Shown here: piece after piece, positions 34,926-44,051 of the stretch
Layout: every line of letters begins with the position of its first letter
Numbering within the stretch: the first letter of the stretch is position 1
NCBI GenBank assembly: GCA_029256105.1
Contig: JAQSYO010000007.1
Coordinates: 1-64,000, forward strand
DNA: 64,000 nt
Direction: 5' to 3'
From: Herbinix sp.
GTDB taxonomy: Bacteria > Bacillota > Clostridia > Lachnospirales > Lachnospiraceae
The notes under the pieces: generated by a model
Seen by the model: only the letters and a program-made list of their open reading frames with translations
The model's database searches: none
What the model was told of the DNA's origin: nothing
Program-made: the position numbers and the translations under genes

Positions 34926-35062
34926 TCTCGCAAAAATCGTGCGAGCCATTACAAGAATTCCAAAATGAGAATCAAAAGTGTTAAGAAAGATACTCTTAAC
35001 ACTTGGGAATTTCATTTTGAACTTCTTTCATACTGAGGTTTGCGTTCTGAGAAGGAATGCAA
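34926..35062 (+). other. hairpin-rich spacer before the GH65 genes
   Basis: CTCGCA/TGCGAG (34927-34932 with 34940-34945), an 11-bp perfect stem AAGTGTTAAGA (34976-34986) with TCTTAACACTT (34994-35004), and GTTTGC/GCAAAC (35039-35044 with 35058-35063). TGAGAA/TTCTCA can form an alternative to the last. No T runs follow, so these look like mRNA stabilisers or processing sites that set different levels for transporter and enzyme segments. Confidence 0.6.
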
Positions 35063-35092
35063 ACACTTATTCTCAAAACTTGGAGGCAAAAT

Positions 35093-37399
35093 ATGGCGAA
35101 AATAGCAGATATATATTACAATACAGATCCATGGAATATAATTGAAGAAGGCTTCAATCCAGCATATTCTGAGGTATCAGAATCCATCTTTTCCTTGGGA
35201 AATGAGTTCATGGGGATTCGAGGATATTTTGAAGAAGGCTATTCGGGTGAAAGTCTGATCGGAAGTTATTTCAATGGAATCTATGAAACAGTAAAAACCG
35301 AAGGCTCCTCCTATAAGGGTATTATTGATAAGACAGAATTCATGGTTAATTCCGTGGATTGGTTGTACTTACGTATCCGAGTTGGAGAGAAAACAGTTAA
35401 TTTAGATCAATCCAATTGCAGGGATTTCAACCGTCAATTAAATCTGCAGACAGGTGTATTAACCCGTTCTTATATCTGGGTAATGGAGGACGGGAAGGAA
35501 TTAAAGCTTAATTTTGAACGCTTTTTATCCATGAATGATGCACACTTAGCAGGGCAAAGAATTACAATGACACCACTTAATTTCACAGGTGAAGTTGTGA
35601 TAACTGCAGGACTTGATTTTACACTACCACATAATATGGTAGGAAAAAATCTATGGAACTGTGAGGAAAGTAATACTGGTGAAAAATGGTGTAGTATTCT
35701 AGCAAATACCATAAACACGGAACAGTCCGTCTATTCCTTATGCCGTTTCGAGGGAGATTTTACATCAGAAAAGGATCTAATCGAAAAGAAAAGAGTATTA
35801 AAACAATTAACTTTTACATTAAAACAGGGTGAAGAAACAACGCTTACAAGACTTGTTATGAACTTGGTAAGAAAAGAAAATTCATTGGAAAGTTTTAATA
35901 CATTTAACGTTAAATGTTCAGAAGCAAGTCAAATATTTAAGTCCTTAGAATATGATACCGTAAAAGCAGAAAGTGCTAAATGGTGGGATGAGATGTGGGA
36001 GGCTTCAGACATCGTAATTGATGGCGATGAGCTGAATCAGCAAGGAATTAGATTTTGTATCTTCCAGATGCATCAAACCTATCATGGAGCTGATAGTGGA
36101 ACAATTATTGGTGCGAAGGGACTTACCGGAGAAGCTTATAGCGGTAATACCTTTTGGGATACGGAAACCTATTGCCTACCTTTTTATATATTTAATAATG
36201 TGGAGGCAGCAAAGCATTTACTTGATTTCCGATTGATCACCTTACCGGAAGCAAAGGCTAGAGCAAAGGCGCTAGACTGCGAAGGAGCATTTTATCCCAT
36301 TGCGACAATTAGTGGTAGAGAATGCTGCAGTCTATGGCAGCATGCCAGCTTGCAGCTTCAGGCGTCCACAGCAGTGGTATACGGGATCAGGCATTATGAG
36401 CTTGTTACCAAGGATGAAGACTTTGTCTTTGAGACAGGATTGCCAATACTGATTGAAGTTAGTAGAATGCTTGCTTCTAGAGGAGATTGGAATGCGAGGC
36501 ATACAAAGTATGGTTATTATGGCGTTATGGGACCGGATGAGTTTCAGATGATGGTTAATAACAACTGCTATACCAATTTCATGGGTAAGGCTACCTTTGA
36601 ATATACGTTAGAGGTTTTAGAACGCTTAAGTAAGAAGAATAAAGATGCTTATGAAGCGTTGATCAAGGAATATGAGATAAGTAAAAATGAGTGTGATAAT
36701 TGGCTTACTTTAGCGGAACATATGTATATTCCATATGATGAAAACACAAAGCTGTTTGAACAGCACGAGGGCTATTTTACGCTTCCTCATATTGATGTGG
36801 ATACCATTCCGATGGAGGAGTTTCCGCTCTACCATCATTGGACCTATGACCGAATTTATCGTAATGATATGGTCAAACAACCAGATGTATTAATGATGAT
36901 GCTATTACATAATCAAAGTTTTACTAAGGAACAATTACTGAAGAATTATGAGTTTTACGAGCCAAGATGTATTCATGAAAGTTCATTGTCGCCGTCAGTA
37001 CATTCTATCTTAGCGGTTCAATTACAAAAGCATGAGGAAGCATATAAGTTCTTTGGTTTTGCAACGAGAATGGATTTAGATAATTATAATCGTAATACTG
37101 CAGAAGGTCTGCATACTACTTCAATTGCAGCTGCTTGGATGAATATTGTATATGGTTTTGGTGGAATGCGTTCGGACCAAGATAAGTTGAGTTTTTCACC
37201 TTCCATACCGAAGGATTGGAACGGTTATTCTTTCCGAATTCATTATCAAGGGGACGTTATTCAGGTAGCGATTGATAAGGACCATGCAGTATTTAATACG
37301 GATAAGGGTACTGAGATATTAGTATCAATCTATGGTCAACCGATTGTACTTAAGAAAGAAAAAACAATAATTACAATCCCAACAGAATGGAGGGGATAA
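35093..37399 (+). CDS. glycoside hydrolase family 65 phosphorylase
   Basis: 768 residues. N-terminal beta-sandwich (~1-270), helical linker, (alpha/alpha)6 barrel (~320-690) with FWDTETYCLPF, then the general-acid Glu in MGPDEFQMMVNNNCYTNF, and a C-terminal beta cap. Family enzymes reversibly phosphorolyse alpha-glucosides such as trehalose, maltose, nigerose or kojibiose to beta-glucose 1-phosphate. GPDEF (rather than GPDEY) and MMVNNNC differ from well-known kojibiose and maltose enzymes, so the linkage is not assignable. Cytoplasmic, no signal. Start at 35093 (TTGGAGG upstream); the in-frame ATG at 35057 overlaps a hairpin. A perfect LacI-type palindrome lies inside at 35901. The next GH65 gene begins 3 bases after its stop. 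Confidence 0.9.
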   Translation: MAKIADIYYNTDPWNIIEEGFNPAYSEVSESIFSLGNEFMGIRGYFEEGYSGESLIGSYFNGIYETVKTEGSSYKGIIDKTEFMVNSVDWLYLRIRVGEKTVNLDQSNCRDFNRQLNLQTGVLTRSYIWVMEDGKELKLNFERFLSMNDAHLAGQRITMTPLNFTGEVVITAGLDFTLPHNMVGKNLWNCEESNTGEKWCSILANTINTEQSVYSLCRFEGDFTSEKDLIEKKRVLKQLTFTLKQGEETTLTRLVMNLVRKENSLESFNTFNVKCSEASQIFKSLEYDTVKAESAKWWDEMWEASDIVIDGDELNQQGIRFCIFQMHQTYHGADSGTIIGAKGLTGEAYSGNTFWDTETYCLPFYIFNNVEAAKHLLDFRLITLPEAKARAKALDCEGAFYPIATISGRECCSLWQHASLQLQASTAVVYGIRHYELVTKDEDFVFETGLPILIEVSRMLASRGDWNARHTKYGYYGVMGPDEFQMMVNNNCYTNFMGKATFEYTLEVLERLSKKNKDAYEALIKEYEISKNECDNWLTLAEHMYIPYDENTKLFEQHEGYFTLPHIDVDTIPMEEFPLYHHWTYDRIYRNDMVKQPDVLMMMLLHNQSFTKEQLLKNYEFYEPRCIHESSLSPSVHSILAVQLQKHEEAYKFFGFATRMDLDNYNRNTAEGLHTTSIAAAWMNIVYGFGGMRSDQDKLSFSPSIPKDWNGYSFRIHYQGDVIQVAIDKDHAVFNTDKGTEILVSIYGQPIVLKKEKTIITIPTEWRG
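35901..35916 (+). promoter_or_regulatory. LacI-family operator candidate, site 3, inside the GH65 gene
   Basis: CATTTAACGTTAAATG, a perfect 16-base palindrome, within codons for TFNVKC of the GH65 protein. It is the most symmetric member of the set, which is notable in coding sequence. It could act as a transcription roadblock or an auxiliary looping site. Confidence 0.5.
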
Positions 37400-37402
37400 A
37401 CC

Positions 37403-39607
37403 ATGCAAAGCTGGAGTATAAAAGAAGAAGGCTTTGATCAAGAACGGATATCTTCTGTAGGCAATAAATTTCTGGTAGGAAATGGATATTTTGGTATCCG
37501 AGGAACCCTTCAAGAATTTAATAAAAATGAATATCCGGCTATTAATTTAGCAGGAATCTATGACCGGGTTGGTGATGCATGGAGAGAACCACTCAATGCA
37601 CCTAATGGTCTATATACCTATCTTGAATTTAATCATAAGGAATATCGGTTACCTGAGGTTGAAGCTTTCAGCCACAACATTTCCTTGAATTATCGACATG
37701 GAATTTTTACCCGTACTACCACTTGGAATGCAACTGGAAGCAAGTTAACCGTGAATGCAGAGCGATTTGCCTCAATGGAGGATAAACATTTAATTGCTAT
37801 GAAATATAGCGTGCATTCGGAAGTGGAAGGGGATTTTAGACTAGTAACTGGTATTGATGCAGATGTATGGGACATCAATGGCCCTCACTATGACGAGATA
37901 TTATTATCTCAGAATCAAGATATCCTGAAGTCCATCGCCATCACGCATGAAAGTAAGGATCAGGTCTGTGTCTGTGAGTCTTACCAAATGGATGCATCGC
38001 ATCAAGAACAGTTGGTTGCAGAAGATAGAAAATCCCTAAGGGTATTATCCTTCCATGCAGAGGCTGGAAAGACTTACACCCTGTACAAATGGATTAGCGT
38101 TTATACCAATAAGGATGAAGCAAATTATGAAGACGCAGCTTATGGAACGGTTGCAAAAGCAAAAACAAGTGGATATGAAGCAGTTCTTGAAAAGCATATC
38201 GCTGAGTGGGAGAAGAAATGGAACATATCTGAGGTAATCATTGATGGAGATTTGGAAGCGATGGAAGCTCTGAATTATTCTATTTATCATCTGCACTGTA
38301 TCGCTCCAAGACATACCGACCACCTATCCATTGCAGCCAGAGGCTTATCTGGTCAGACATATAAAGGAGCAGTATTTTGGGACACTGAGATGTTTATGCT
38401 GGATTTCTTCCTGCTAACGGAACCTACAGTCGCAAAAACACTACTAAAATATCGTATTGATACCTTAGAGGGCGCGAAGAAGAAAGCGAAATATTACGGC
38501 TTTCAGGGTGCTTTCTATGCGTGGGAAAGCCAGGAAGGCGGCTATGATGCCTGCTCTGATTATAATGTAACCGATGTATTTACTGGTAGACAGATGCGAA
38601 CTTATTTTAAGGATAAGCAGATACATATCTCTTCGGCAGTGGTATATGGAATCATGCGTTATGTAGATTACACTGGAAGTTATGATTTGTTAGCTGAAGG
38701 TGGTGCAGAAGTAATATTAGAATGTGCGAGGTTCTATTACGACCTATTACTTAAAAGAATAGGTGGCAATTACTATGAGTTGCATGATGTGATCGGACCG
38801 GACGAATATCATGAGCGAGTTAATAATAATGCTTATACGAACAAAATGGCTCAATATACCTTTGATAGTGCAATTCGTGTGATTCAAACCTTATCGTCAA
38901 TAGGCGATAAGACGAAGGAACGTCTTAGTAATAACTATGATTTAGATGCTTTACTACATAGCTTCAAAGATGCTACTGAATGGCTTTATATCCCTCAGGC
39001 TGACACGGTTACCGGAATTATTCAGCAATTTGACGGATATGAAAAACTTGAGGAAGTTGGGATTGAAGAATTAAAAGGACGTCTGCTTCATGAGAAGGAA
39101 TATTGGGGTGGAGCCTATGGTATTGCAACTCATACAAAGATTATTAAACAGGCAGATGTAGTTACCATGTTGAATCTATTCTCAGGGGAATATAGTGAAG
39201 ACATTTTAATAAAAAACTGGGAGTATTATGAGCCTAGAACAGAACATGGTTCCTCATTAAGTGCCTGCATGTACGCAATGTTGGCTTGTAAATGCCATAT
39301 GCCAGATAAAGCTTATCCCTTCTTTATGAAATCTGCTTTATCCGATATCAGTGGTAAGGGTAAGGAGTGGGCCGGGTTAATTTATATTGGAGGTACCCAT
39401 CCAGCTTCCTCCGGTGGTGCTTATATGACTGCAATCGAAGGCTTTGCGGGGATTCATCAAGAGAAGGGTGAGCTTAGGGCTAAAGCGGACTTACCCTCTG
39501 GGTGGGAACGAATGGCGTTTAAGATAGTATATAAAGGTGATTTATATCATGTTAACATCACAAAGGATCATGCAGAGGTAAGAAATCTAGGGAAGCATAT
39601 GGATTGA
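37403..39607 (+). CDS. glycoside hydrolase family 65 phosphorylase, second paralogue
   Basis: 734 residues, same architecture as the preceding gene but clearly diverged. N-terminus FLVGNGYFGIRGTLQEF, barrel motif FWDTEMFMLDFFLLTEP, catalytic-acid region IGPDEYHERVNNNAYTN with general-acid Glu, phosphate-binding HGSSLSACMYAML. The GPDEY-HE motif is the standard form for kojibiose/trehalose-like members. Two unlike GH65 enzymes in one operon suggest that two different linkages, or a mixed-linkage oligosaccharide, are processed. Translation is coupled to the upstream gene (GGAGGGG overlaps its stop). Confidence 0.92.
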   Translation: MQSWSIKEEGFDQERISSVGNKFLVGNGYFGIRGTLQEFNKNEYPAINLAGIYDRVGDAWREPLNAPNGLYTYLEFNHKEYRLPEVEAFSHNISLNYRHGIFTRTTTWNATGSKLTVNAERFASMEDKHLIAMKYSVHSEVEGDFRLVTGIDADVWDINGPHYDEILLSQNQDILKSIAITHESKDQVCVCESYQMDASHQEQLVAEDRKSLRVLSFHAEAGKTYTLYKWISVYTNKDEANYEDAAYGTVAKAKTSGYEAVLEKHIAEWEKKWNISEVIIDGDLEAMEALNYSIYHLHCIAPRHTDHLSIAARGLSGQTYKGAVFWDTEMFMLDFFLLTEPTVAKTLLKYRIDTLEGAKKKAKYYGFQGAFYAWESQEGGYDACSDYNVTDVFTGRQMRTYFKDKQIHISSAVVYGIMRYVDYTGSYDLLAEGGAEVILECARFYYDLLLKRIGGNYYELHDVIGPDEYHERVNNNAYTNKMAQYTFDSAIRVIQTLSSIGDKTKERLSNNYDLDALLHSFKDATEWLYIPQADTVTGIIQQFDGYEKLEEVGIEELKGRLLHEKEYWGGAYGIATHTKIIKQADVVTMLNLFSGEYSEDILIKNWEYYEPRTEHGSSLSACMYAMLACKCHMPDKAYPFFMKSALSDISGKGKEWAGLIYIGGTHPASSGGAYMTAIEGFAGIHQEKGELRAKADLPSGWERMAFKIVYKGDLYHVNITKDHAEVRNLGKHMD

Positions 39608-39714
39608 TTGTATTATCATTATGAGAAGAATAAATACAATATTCCATAATAAAGTATTAAAGGCGAGAACAAATTAACATCTTTGTAAAGTGATTGGTTT
39701 TGTTAATAAAAAGG

Positions 39715-39812
39715 GGGCTGTCACACAACAACTTTATGAAATAATAGAGAAATCAAATCTTGAGTTAAGATATCTATTTCATAGCAGTTATCATGTGTGA
39801 CAGCCCATTTTA
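39715..39812. terminator. long palindromic element between convergent GH65 and lacI-type genes
   Basis: GGGCTGTCACAC (39715-39726) pairs perfectly with GTGTGACAGCCC (39795-39806). The 68-base interior carries a second inverted repeat TATGAAATA/TATTTCATA. T-rich flanks on both sides make it a bidirectional terminator; its size and nested arms are also like a small MITE or REP-type element. Confidence 0.7.
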
Positions 39813-39843
39813 TTATATTTTATGATGTTTTGATTTATAAAAA

Positions 39844-40857
39844 TTATTTTATTGATTTAACACTTTCACGTTCAATAAGTCGGATAGGTAGAATTACTTC
39901 ACGGTCGTTGATTGAATTTTTCTCAAGTAGGTCGATCAAGAAATTAACTGCTAACTTTCCTTTAAAAGGTGCATCCTGATGGATGGTAGTTAGGGTAGGA
40001 GAGGTTAAACGACATAGGTTAATATCATCGAAACCAATGACTGAGATATCCGATGGAACACTTTTTCCGGATTGTTGAATACCTGCCATGATACCAGCAG
40101 CGAGAATATCAGCCGTAGCAAATACAGCAGTAATATCTTCTCGTTCAGCCAGTCTTCGTCCTAACGCAATCGTTGTCTCGGTGTCAAGTTCTTGTTCAAA
40201 GACAAGCTCAGATCGGAATGGAATGGAGGCTTCGTCCAATGCCTTTTTATATCCCAGAAAACGTTCTGATACTACACCACGGTCTTTAATGGTTGGTGAC
40301 GCGAAAGCAATTTTACTATGACCTTGATCAATTAGATAACGAGTCGCAGTATATCCACCCTTATAATCCTCTAAACCTACATTGCACATGTTGGAATGGG
40401 AAACATAACTGTCGATTAAGACAATAGGAATATTTAGCTCACTTAAGGTAGTGAAGAATTCATCCTGAAATACACCAGTAAAAAAGAGTCCATCTACATT
40501 CCAATTGCGGAGAAATGCAGATAAATCAGCGGTTGTTTCAACTGCACGCAGCATCAGGTAATACCCGTTCTCACGTAGGGTTTTCTCAATGGAACCAATA
40601 AATGCAGAGTGAAATGGATCTTCAATAATTGTTTCTTTCGTATTGGAAGTCAAATGACTGATCATTCCGATTACCCTTGAGGAACTAGATACCAAAGAAC
40701 GTGCGGACATATTTGGAACATATCCCAACTTATCAATCGTGTCATTGATCCGTGTAATGGTTTCTGCGGATACACGTCCCGCTCTGCCATGAATTACATT
40801 GGAAACTGTGGTACAGCTTACACCGACAGCATTTGCAATATCTTTAATCGTAGACAT
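39844..40857 (-). CDS. LacI-family transcriptional repressor
   Basis: 337 residues. N-terminal helix-turn-helix MSTIKDIANAVGVSCTTVSNVIHGRAGRVS with hinge GYVPNMSARSLVSSSS; periplasmic-binding-like sugar domain (~60-330) with VIGFDDINLCRLTSPTLTTIHQ. Its gene lies between the two halves of the sugar locus and diverges from pgmB. The palindrome at 40879, 20 bases before its start, indicates autoregulation; related palindromes at the promoter of the transporter operon imply it represses that too. The likely inducer is the imported sugar or a metabolite. Confidence 0.92.
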   Translation of the reverse strand: MSTIKDIANAVGVSCTTVSNVIHGRAGRVSAETITRINDTIDKLGYVPNMSARSLVSSSSRVIGMISHLTSNTKETIIEDPFHSAFIGSIEKTLRENGYYLMLRAVETTADLSAFLRNWNVDGLFFTGVFQDEFFTTLSELNIPIVLIDSYVSHSNMCNVGLEDYKGGYTATRYLIDQGHSKIAFASPTIKDRGVVSERFLGYKKALDEASIPFRSELVFEQELDTETTIALGRRLAEREDITAVFATADILAAGIMAGIQQSGKSVPSDISVIGFDDINLCRLTSPTLTTIHQDAPFKGKLAVNFLIDLLEKNSINDREVILPIRLIERESVKSIK

Positions 40858-40878
40858 TTTTAACGTTCCTTTCTCATA

Positions 40879-40894
40879 AGTTTAATGTTAAACT
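40879..40894. promoter_or_regulatory. LacI-family operator candidate, site 4
   Basis: AGTTTAATGTTAAACT: two perfect 7-base arms with a 2-base centre. Located in the divergent region between the repressor gene and pgmB, so it can control both. Confidence 0.65.
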
Positions 40895-41046
40895 ATTTTA
40901 CCCTAGTCTAACATAAAGGTTAAAAATTGTACAGATAGAAGTAAATAAATATTAAGCGTTCATGGTTATGGAAATGAAAATATAAGAAGGAACGAAGTAA
41001 TGAAGCGGTTCCTAACAAGTAAATTTAAACAAAGGAGATGAGAAAC

Positions 41047-41697
41047 ATGATAAAGGGAGTTATTTTTGATTTGGATGGGGTGTTGGTCTCCACTGATGAA
41101 CTTCACTATAAAGCCTGGAAACAGTTGGCTGAGGATTTGGGTATTATGAATTTTACAAAAGAGGATAATTACCTGCAAAAAGGTGTCAGCAGGATGGAAT
41201 CCTTAGAAGTGGTTCTAAATAAAGGAACAAAACTATATACAGAGGCGGAGAAGCTCATACTAGCAGAGAAAAAGAACAGCTGCTATGTGGATCTTCTACA
41301 GGAGCTTTCCACAGAGGCGGTCTTACCACATGTGGTTGAAACTCTTGAGATGCTAAGAGCACAGGGTATTCTAATCGGAGTTGGATCAGTTAGTAAGAAT
41401 ACACCATTAATTCTAAAGAGAACTGAGTTGGAGCAATATATTGACAAGGTTAGCTGCGGACTTGATATCACCAGATCAAAACCGGACCCGGAGGTGTTCT
41501 TAGTAGCTGCAAAGAAATTAGGATTACAAAATGAAGAGTGTCTTGTAGTGGAGGACTCAGCCGCTGGAATCGTAGCAGCGAAGGCAGCCAACATGAAGTG
41601 CTTGGGTGTCGGTCCAGAATATAGGCAGTTGGAGGCAGATTATGAATCCTTAACACTTCAAAGTGAAGTGGATTGGCATACAATATTACAAGGTTAA
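41047..41697 (+). CDS. pgmB: beta-phosphoglucomutase
   Basis: 216 residues. HAD fold with the nucleophile motif FDLDGVLVSTDELHYKAW, cap region VSRMESLEVVLNKG, phosphate Ser/Thr in GVGSVSKN, Lys in SKPDPEVFLVAAKKLG, acidic pair VVEDSAAGIVAAKAANM. It turns beta-glucose 1-phosphate, the product of GH65 phosphorolysis, into glucose 6-phosphate. AAGGAG places the start at 41047, not the in-frame ATG at 41038. It heads a second operon with the hydrolase-like, discoidin and chemoreceptor genes. Confidence 0.93.
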   Translation: MIKGVIFDLDGVLVSTDELHYKAWKQLAEDLGIMNFTKEDNYLQKGVSRMESLEVVLNKGTKLYTEAEKLILAEKKNSCYVDLLQELSTEAVLPHVVETLEMLRAQGILIGVGSVSKNTPLILKRTELEQYIDKVSCGLDITRSKPDPEVFLVAAKKLGLQNEECLVVEDSAAGIVAAKAANMKCLGVGPEYRQLEADYESLTLQSEVDWHTILQG

Positions 41698-41714
41698 TGG
41701 GAGGTAGAGATTAG

Positions 41715-43280
41715 ATGGAGAAGAAAAAACGGGGATTAGGGATTGTAGAATGGATTATCGTTGTACTTCTGATTGCGGCTTTGGGTTGGTCATATCTGAA
41801 TACCAGAAATCGTCTGCAAGAGGTTGGGGAAATGATAAATATGGGAGATTCAAAATTGGTATTGTACGAGGGACCGAAATCCCTTAAGGATGCCACCCCA
41901 GAGGATCTAAAAACGGTAGGTGAGAAAATGAGAGATTACTCACTGATGCATTGTACGGATACAGAGGTTTCGGTCAATGGCTATGACAGTTATGTTTATG
42001 ATACCAACGTAAATCATAACAGACAATGGTTTGGTGATTATATGCCACCACAATCAAGAACACCAATAACATATTTTGATTTCGAAGGTATTGCAAATAT
42101 TGTAGTTACAGTTCCAGGTATTGAACTGGAGACAGTAAAGATCAGTCCGGTTAGTTATGGTATAGAGCCCGTAATTGATGCAGTAAATCACACGGTTTCC
42201 TTCACGGTAACAAATCCAGATAACTATACTTTAACGTTCAACGATTCACCCGCCAGAGCATTACATATCTTTACGAATCCAATCGAGTTAAATGCTCCCA
42301 AGGATGGGGATGAAAATGTTATTTACATCGGACCCGGCGAATGGAACATTGATTCTATTATGCTTGAGGATAATCAGACCCTATATATTGCAGGTGGTGC
42401 TGCTATCCATGGAGTTGTTCAAGCCAATTATGCTAAAAATATTAAAGTAATTGGTAGAGGTATTATCGATGGTTCTAGCTTTGATGGCTGGATGGGAAAG
42501 GCAGCATTAGTGCCCCTCAAATTTGACTTCTGCGACGGCATCGAGATAAGTGATATTCTTGCTCTTAATCCAAATGCATGGGTATGCTCTGCTAGTACCT
42601 CAAAAAATGCAGTTATTGATGGTCTAAGAATCATTTCTTCAAGGCCGAATGGAGACGGAATTACGCTTCAGTCCTGTGAGAATTATCTTGTACAGAACTG
42701 CTTTGTCAGAAGTTGGGATGACTCTTTGGTAGTAAAGAATTATACAGGAGATTCAAAGAACATTACCTTTAAGGACAATCAACTTTGGACCGATCTCGCT
42801 CAGTCTATGGAAATTGGTTATGAGACAAACAAAGGTAAGAAAGAAGATGCTAAAATCTCTGGAATTACCTTTGAAAATATCACAGTACTTAATAACTTCC
42901 ATAAGCCGGTAATATCGGTACATAATGCAGATGACGCATTGATTGATGATATCCACTTTACGAATATTATTGTTGAAAATGCACAGATGGGATCCGGTGA
43001 TGGAGATGAACTTCCTTATCTAATTGACTTTAATATAGCACAAAACTCGAACTGGTCCTCAACAAAAGAGCGCGGACAGATACGCAATGTAGTGATTGAC
43101 GGAGTGAAGGTATTGGAGGGTAAAGTAAGCCCTTCCAGAATTCAAGGATTTGATGCAACTCATACGGTTGAAGATATCACAATTAAAAATCTTGAGATAC
43201 TTGGAAAAAAGATTACAAGCTTTGAACAAGGACAGTTTGAAATTGATGAGACAACCACTAAGAACTTAAGTCTAGAATAA
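41715..43280 (+). CDS. membrane-anchored right-handed beta-helix protein, GH28/GH49-like (clan GH-N)
   Basis: 521 residues. N-terminal signal-anchor (GIVEWIIVVLLIAALGWSYL, ~8-27), a beta-sandwich (~60-190) then a parallel beta-helix (~200-500) with repeated short strands. Putative acidic residues: NGDGI (GLRIISSRPNGDGITL), SWDDSL (FVRSWDDSLVV) and SMEIGYETN. This D...DD pattern is that of clan GH-N inverting hydrolases (polygalacturonases, dextranases, isopullulanase). With GH65 enzymes in the locus, an alpha-glucanase is more attractive than a pectinase, but that is inference. It may tether at the outer membrane face and trim polymer to importable oligosaccharide. GGGAGG upstream. Confidence 0.7.
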   Translation: MEKKKRGLGIVEWIIVVLLIAALGWSYLNTRNRLQEVGEMINMGDSKLVLYEGPKSLKDATPEDLKTVGEKMRDYSLMHCTDTEVSVNGYDSYVYDTNVNHNRQWFGDYMPPQSRTPITYFDFEGIANIVVTVPGIELETVKISPVSYGIEPVIDAVNHTVSFTVTNPDNYTLTFNDSPARALHIFTNPIELNAPKDGDENVIYIGPGEWNIDSIMLEDNQTLYIAGGAAIHGVVQANYAKNIKVIGRGIIDGSSFDGWMGKAALVPLKFDFCDGIEISDILALNPNAWVCSASTSKNAVIDGLRIISSRPNGDGITLQSCENYLVQNCFVRSWDDSLVVKNYTGDSKNITFKDNQLWTDLAQSMEIGYETNKGKKEDAKISGITFENITVLNNFHKPVISVHNADDALIDDIHFTNIIVENAQMGSGDGDELPYLIDFNIAQNSNWSSTKERGQIRNVVIDGVKVLEGKVSPSRIQGFDATHTVEDITIKNLEILGKKITSFEQGQFEIDETTTKNLSLE

Positions 43281-43283
43281 AGA

Positions 43284-43355
43284 GGGGAGGGAACCTCCAA
43301 AGATTATGATGGTTAACTTAAAGATTTGGAGGGAGACCTTAGAAAATCATGGAGG
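43284..43355 (+). promoter_or_regulatory. small Shine-Dalgarno/anti-Shine-Dalgarno array before the discoidin gene
   Basis: GGAGG-GAA-CCTCC (43286-43298), then GGAGG-GAGA-CCT (43328-43339), then the true GGAGG (43351-43355) 7 bases before the ATG. It has the same design as the ilvC leader, with two units instead of eight. Confidence 0.55.
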
Positions 43356-43362
43356 AACAAGA

Positions 43363-43986
43363 ATGAAAATAGTACGAAGAGTTTTGATTGCTTTATTATT
43401 CATCGCGAATGTTGGTTTGGTAATATATGCGATAAATGGTATTAAAGAGCCTCCTCAGGAAATTGAAGCGGCGAATGTAACGATTGTAAAGGCACGAGAA
43501 CAAACACAGGCAGAAGAGCATCCCGCATTTATTAAGGAGGAATATGTTCTAGTACTTCCCGAGGGAGAAAATATAGCAGTTGGTAAGAAAGCAGAGGCAA
43601 GCAGCTTCACGGATGTATACAATGCACCAAAGGCTGTGGACGGTGATTCGGCCGGCGCATCTTACTGGGAAGGTAAATCTGATTATCCTAATTTATTAAC
43701 GGTTGATTTAGAGACACCGTCAAAAATTCATACGGTTAGACTTACACTAAACCCTCTTCCTATCTGGGGAAAACGTACACAAACCATCACTGTCAATGTT
43801 AGCTCGGATGGTGTAACCTATAAGGAATTAGTCGCAACAAAGCAATATACCTTTGATCCGGATACCGGCAACGAGGTACAGATATCTTTTGATGAAATTG
43901 AAACAAGATATGTTCAGATTGTGGTGACGGAGAATTCCGGCGCAGGTGGCGGACAGATTGCAGAATTTGAAGTCTATAGTAAATAA
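43363..43986 (+). CDS. membrane-anchored discoidin (F5/8 type C, CBM32-like) protein
   Basis: 207 residues. Signal-anchor IVRRVLIALLFIANVGLVIYAI, a short linker, then one discoidin-like beta-sandwich (~75-205): NIAVGKKAEASSFTDVYNAPKAVDGD, LLTVDLETPSKIHTVRLTL, RYVQIVVTENSG. Such domains bind sugars with a Ca2+-stabilised jelly roll. It presumably works next to the beta-helix enzyme as a polysaccharide-binding partner. Start chosen from GGAGG at 43351; a frame from 43306 lacks a site. Confidence 0.8.
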   Translation: MKIVRRVLIALLFIANVGLVIYAINGIKEPPQEIEAANVTIVKAREQTQAEEHPAFIKEEYVLVLPEGENIAVGKKAEASSFTDVYNAPKAVDGDSAGASYWEGKSDYPNLLTVDLETPSKIHTVRLTLNPLPIWGKRTQTITVNVSSDGVTYKELVATKQYTFDPDTGNEVQISFDEIETRYVQIVVTENSGAGGGQIAEFEVYSK

Positions 43987-44051
43987 TATCGCATTTTTGT
44001 GAGTAAAAGATATTAATTTATTCAAAGAATGAGGAAGAAGGATCGGTACTG

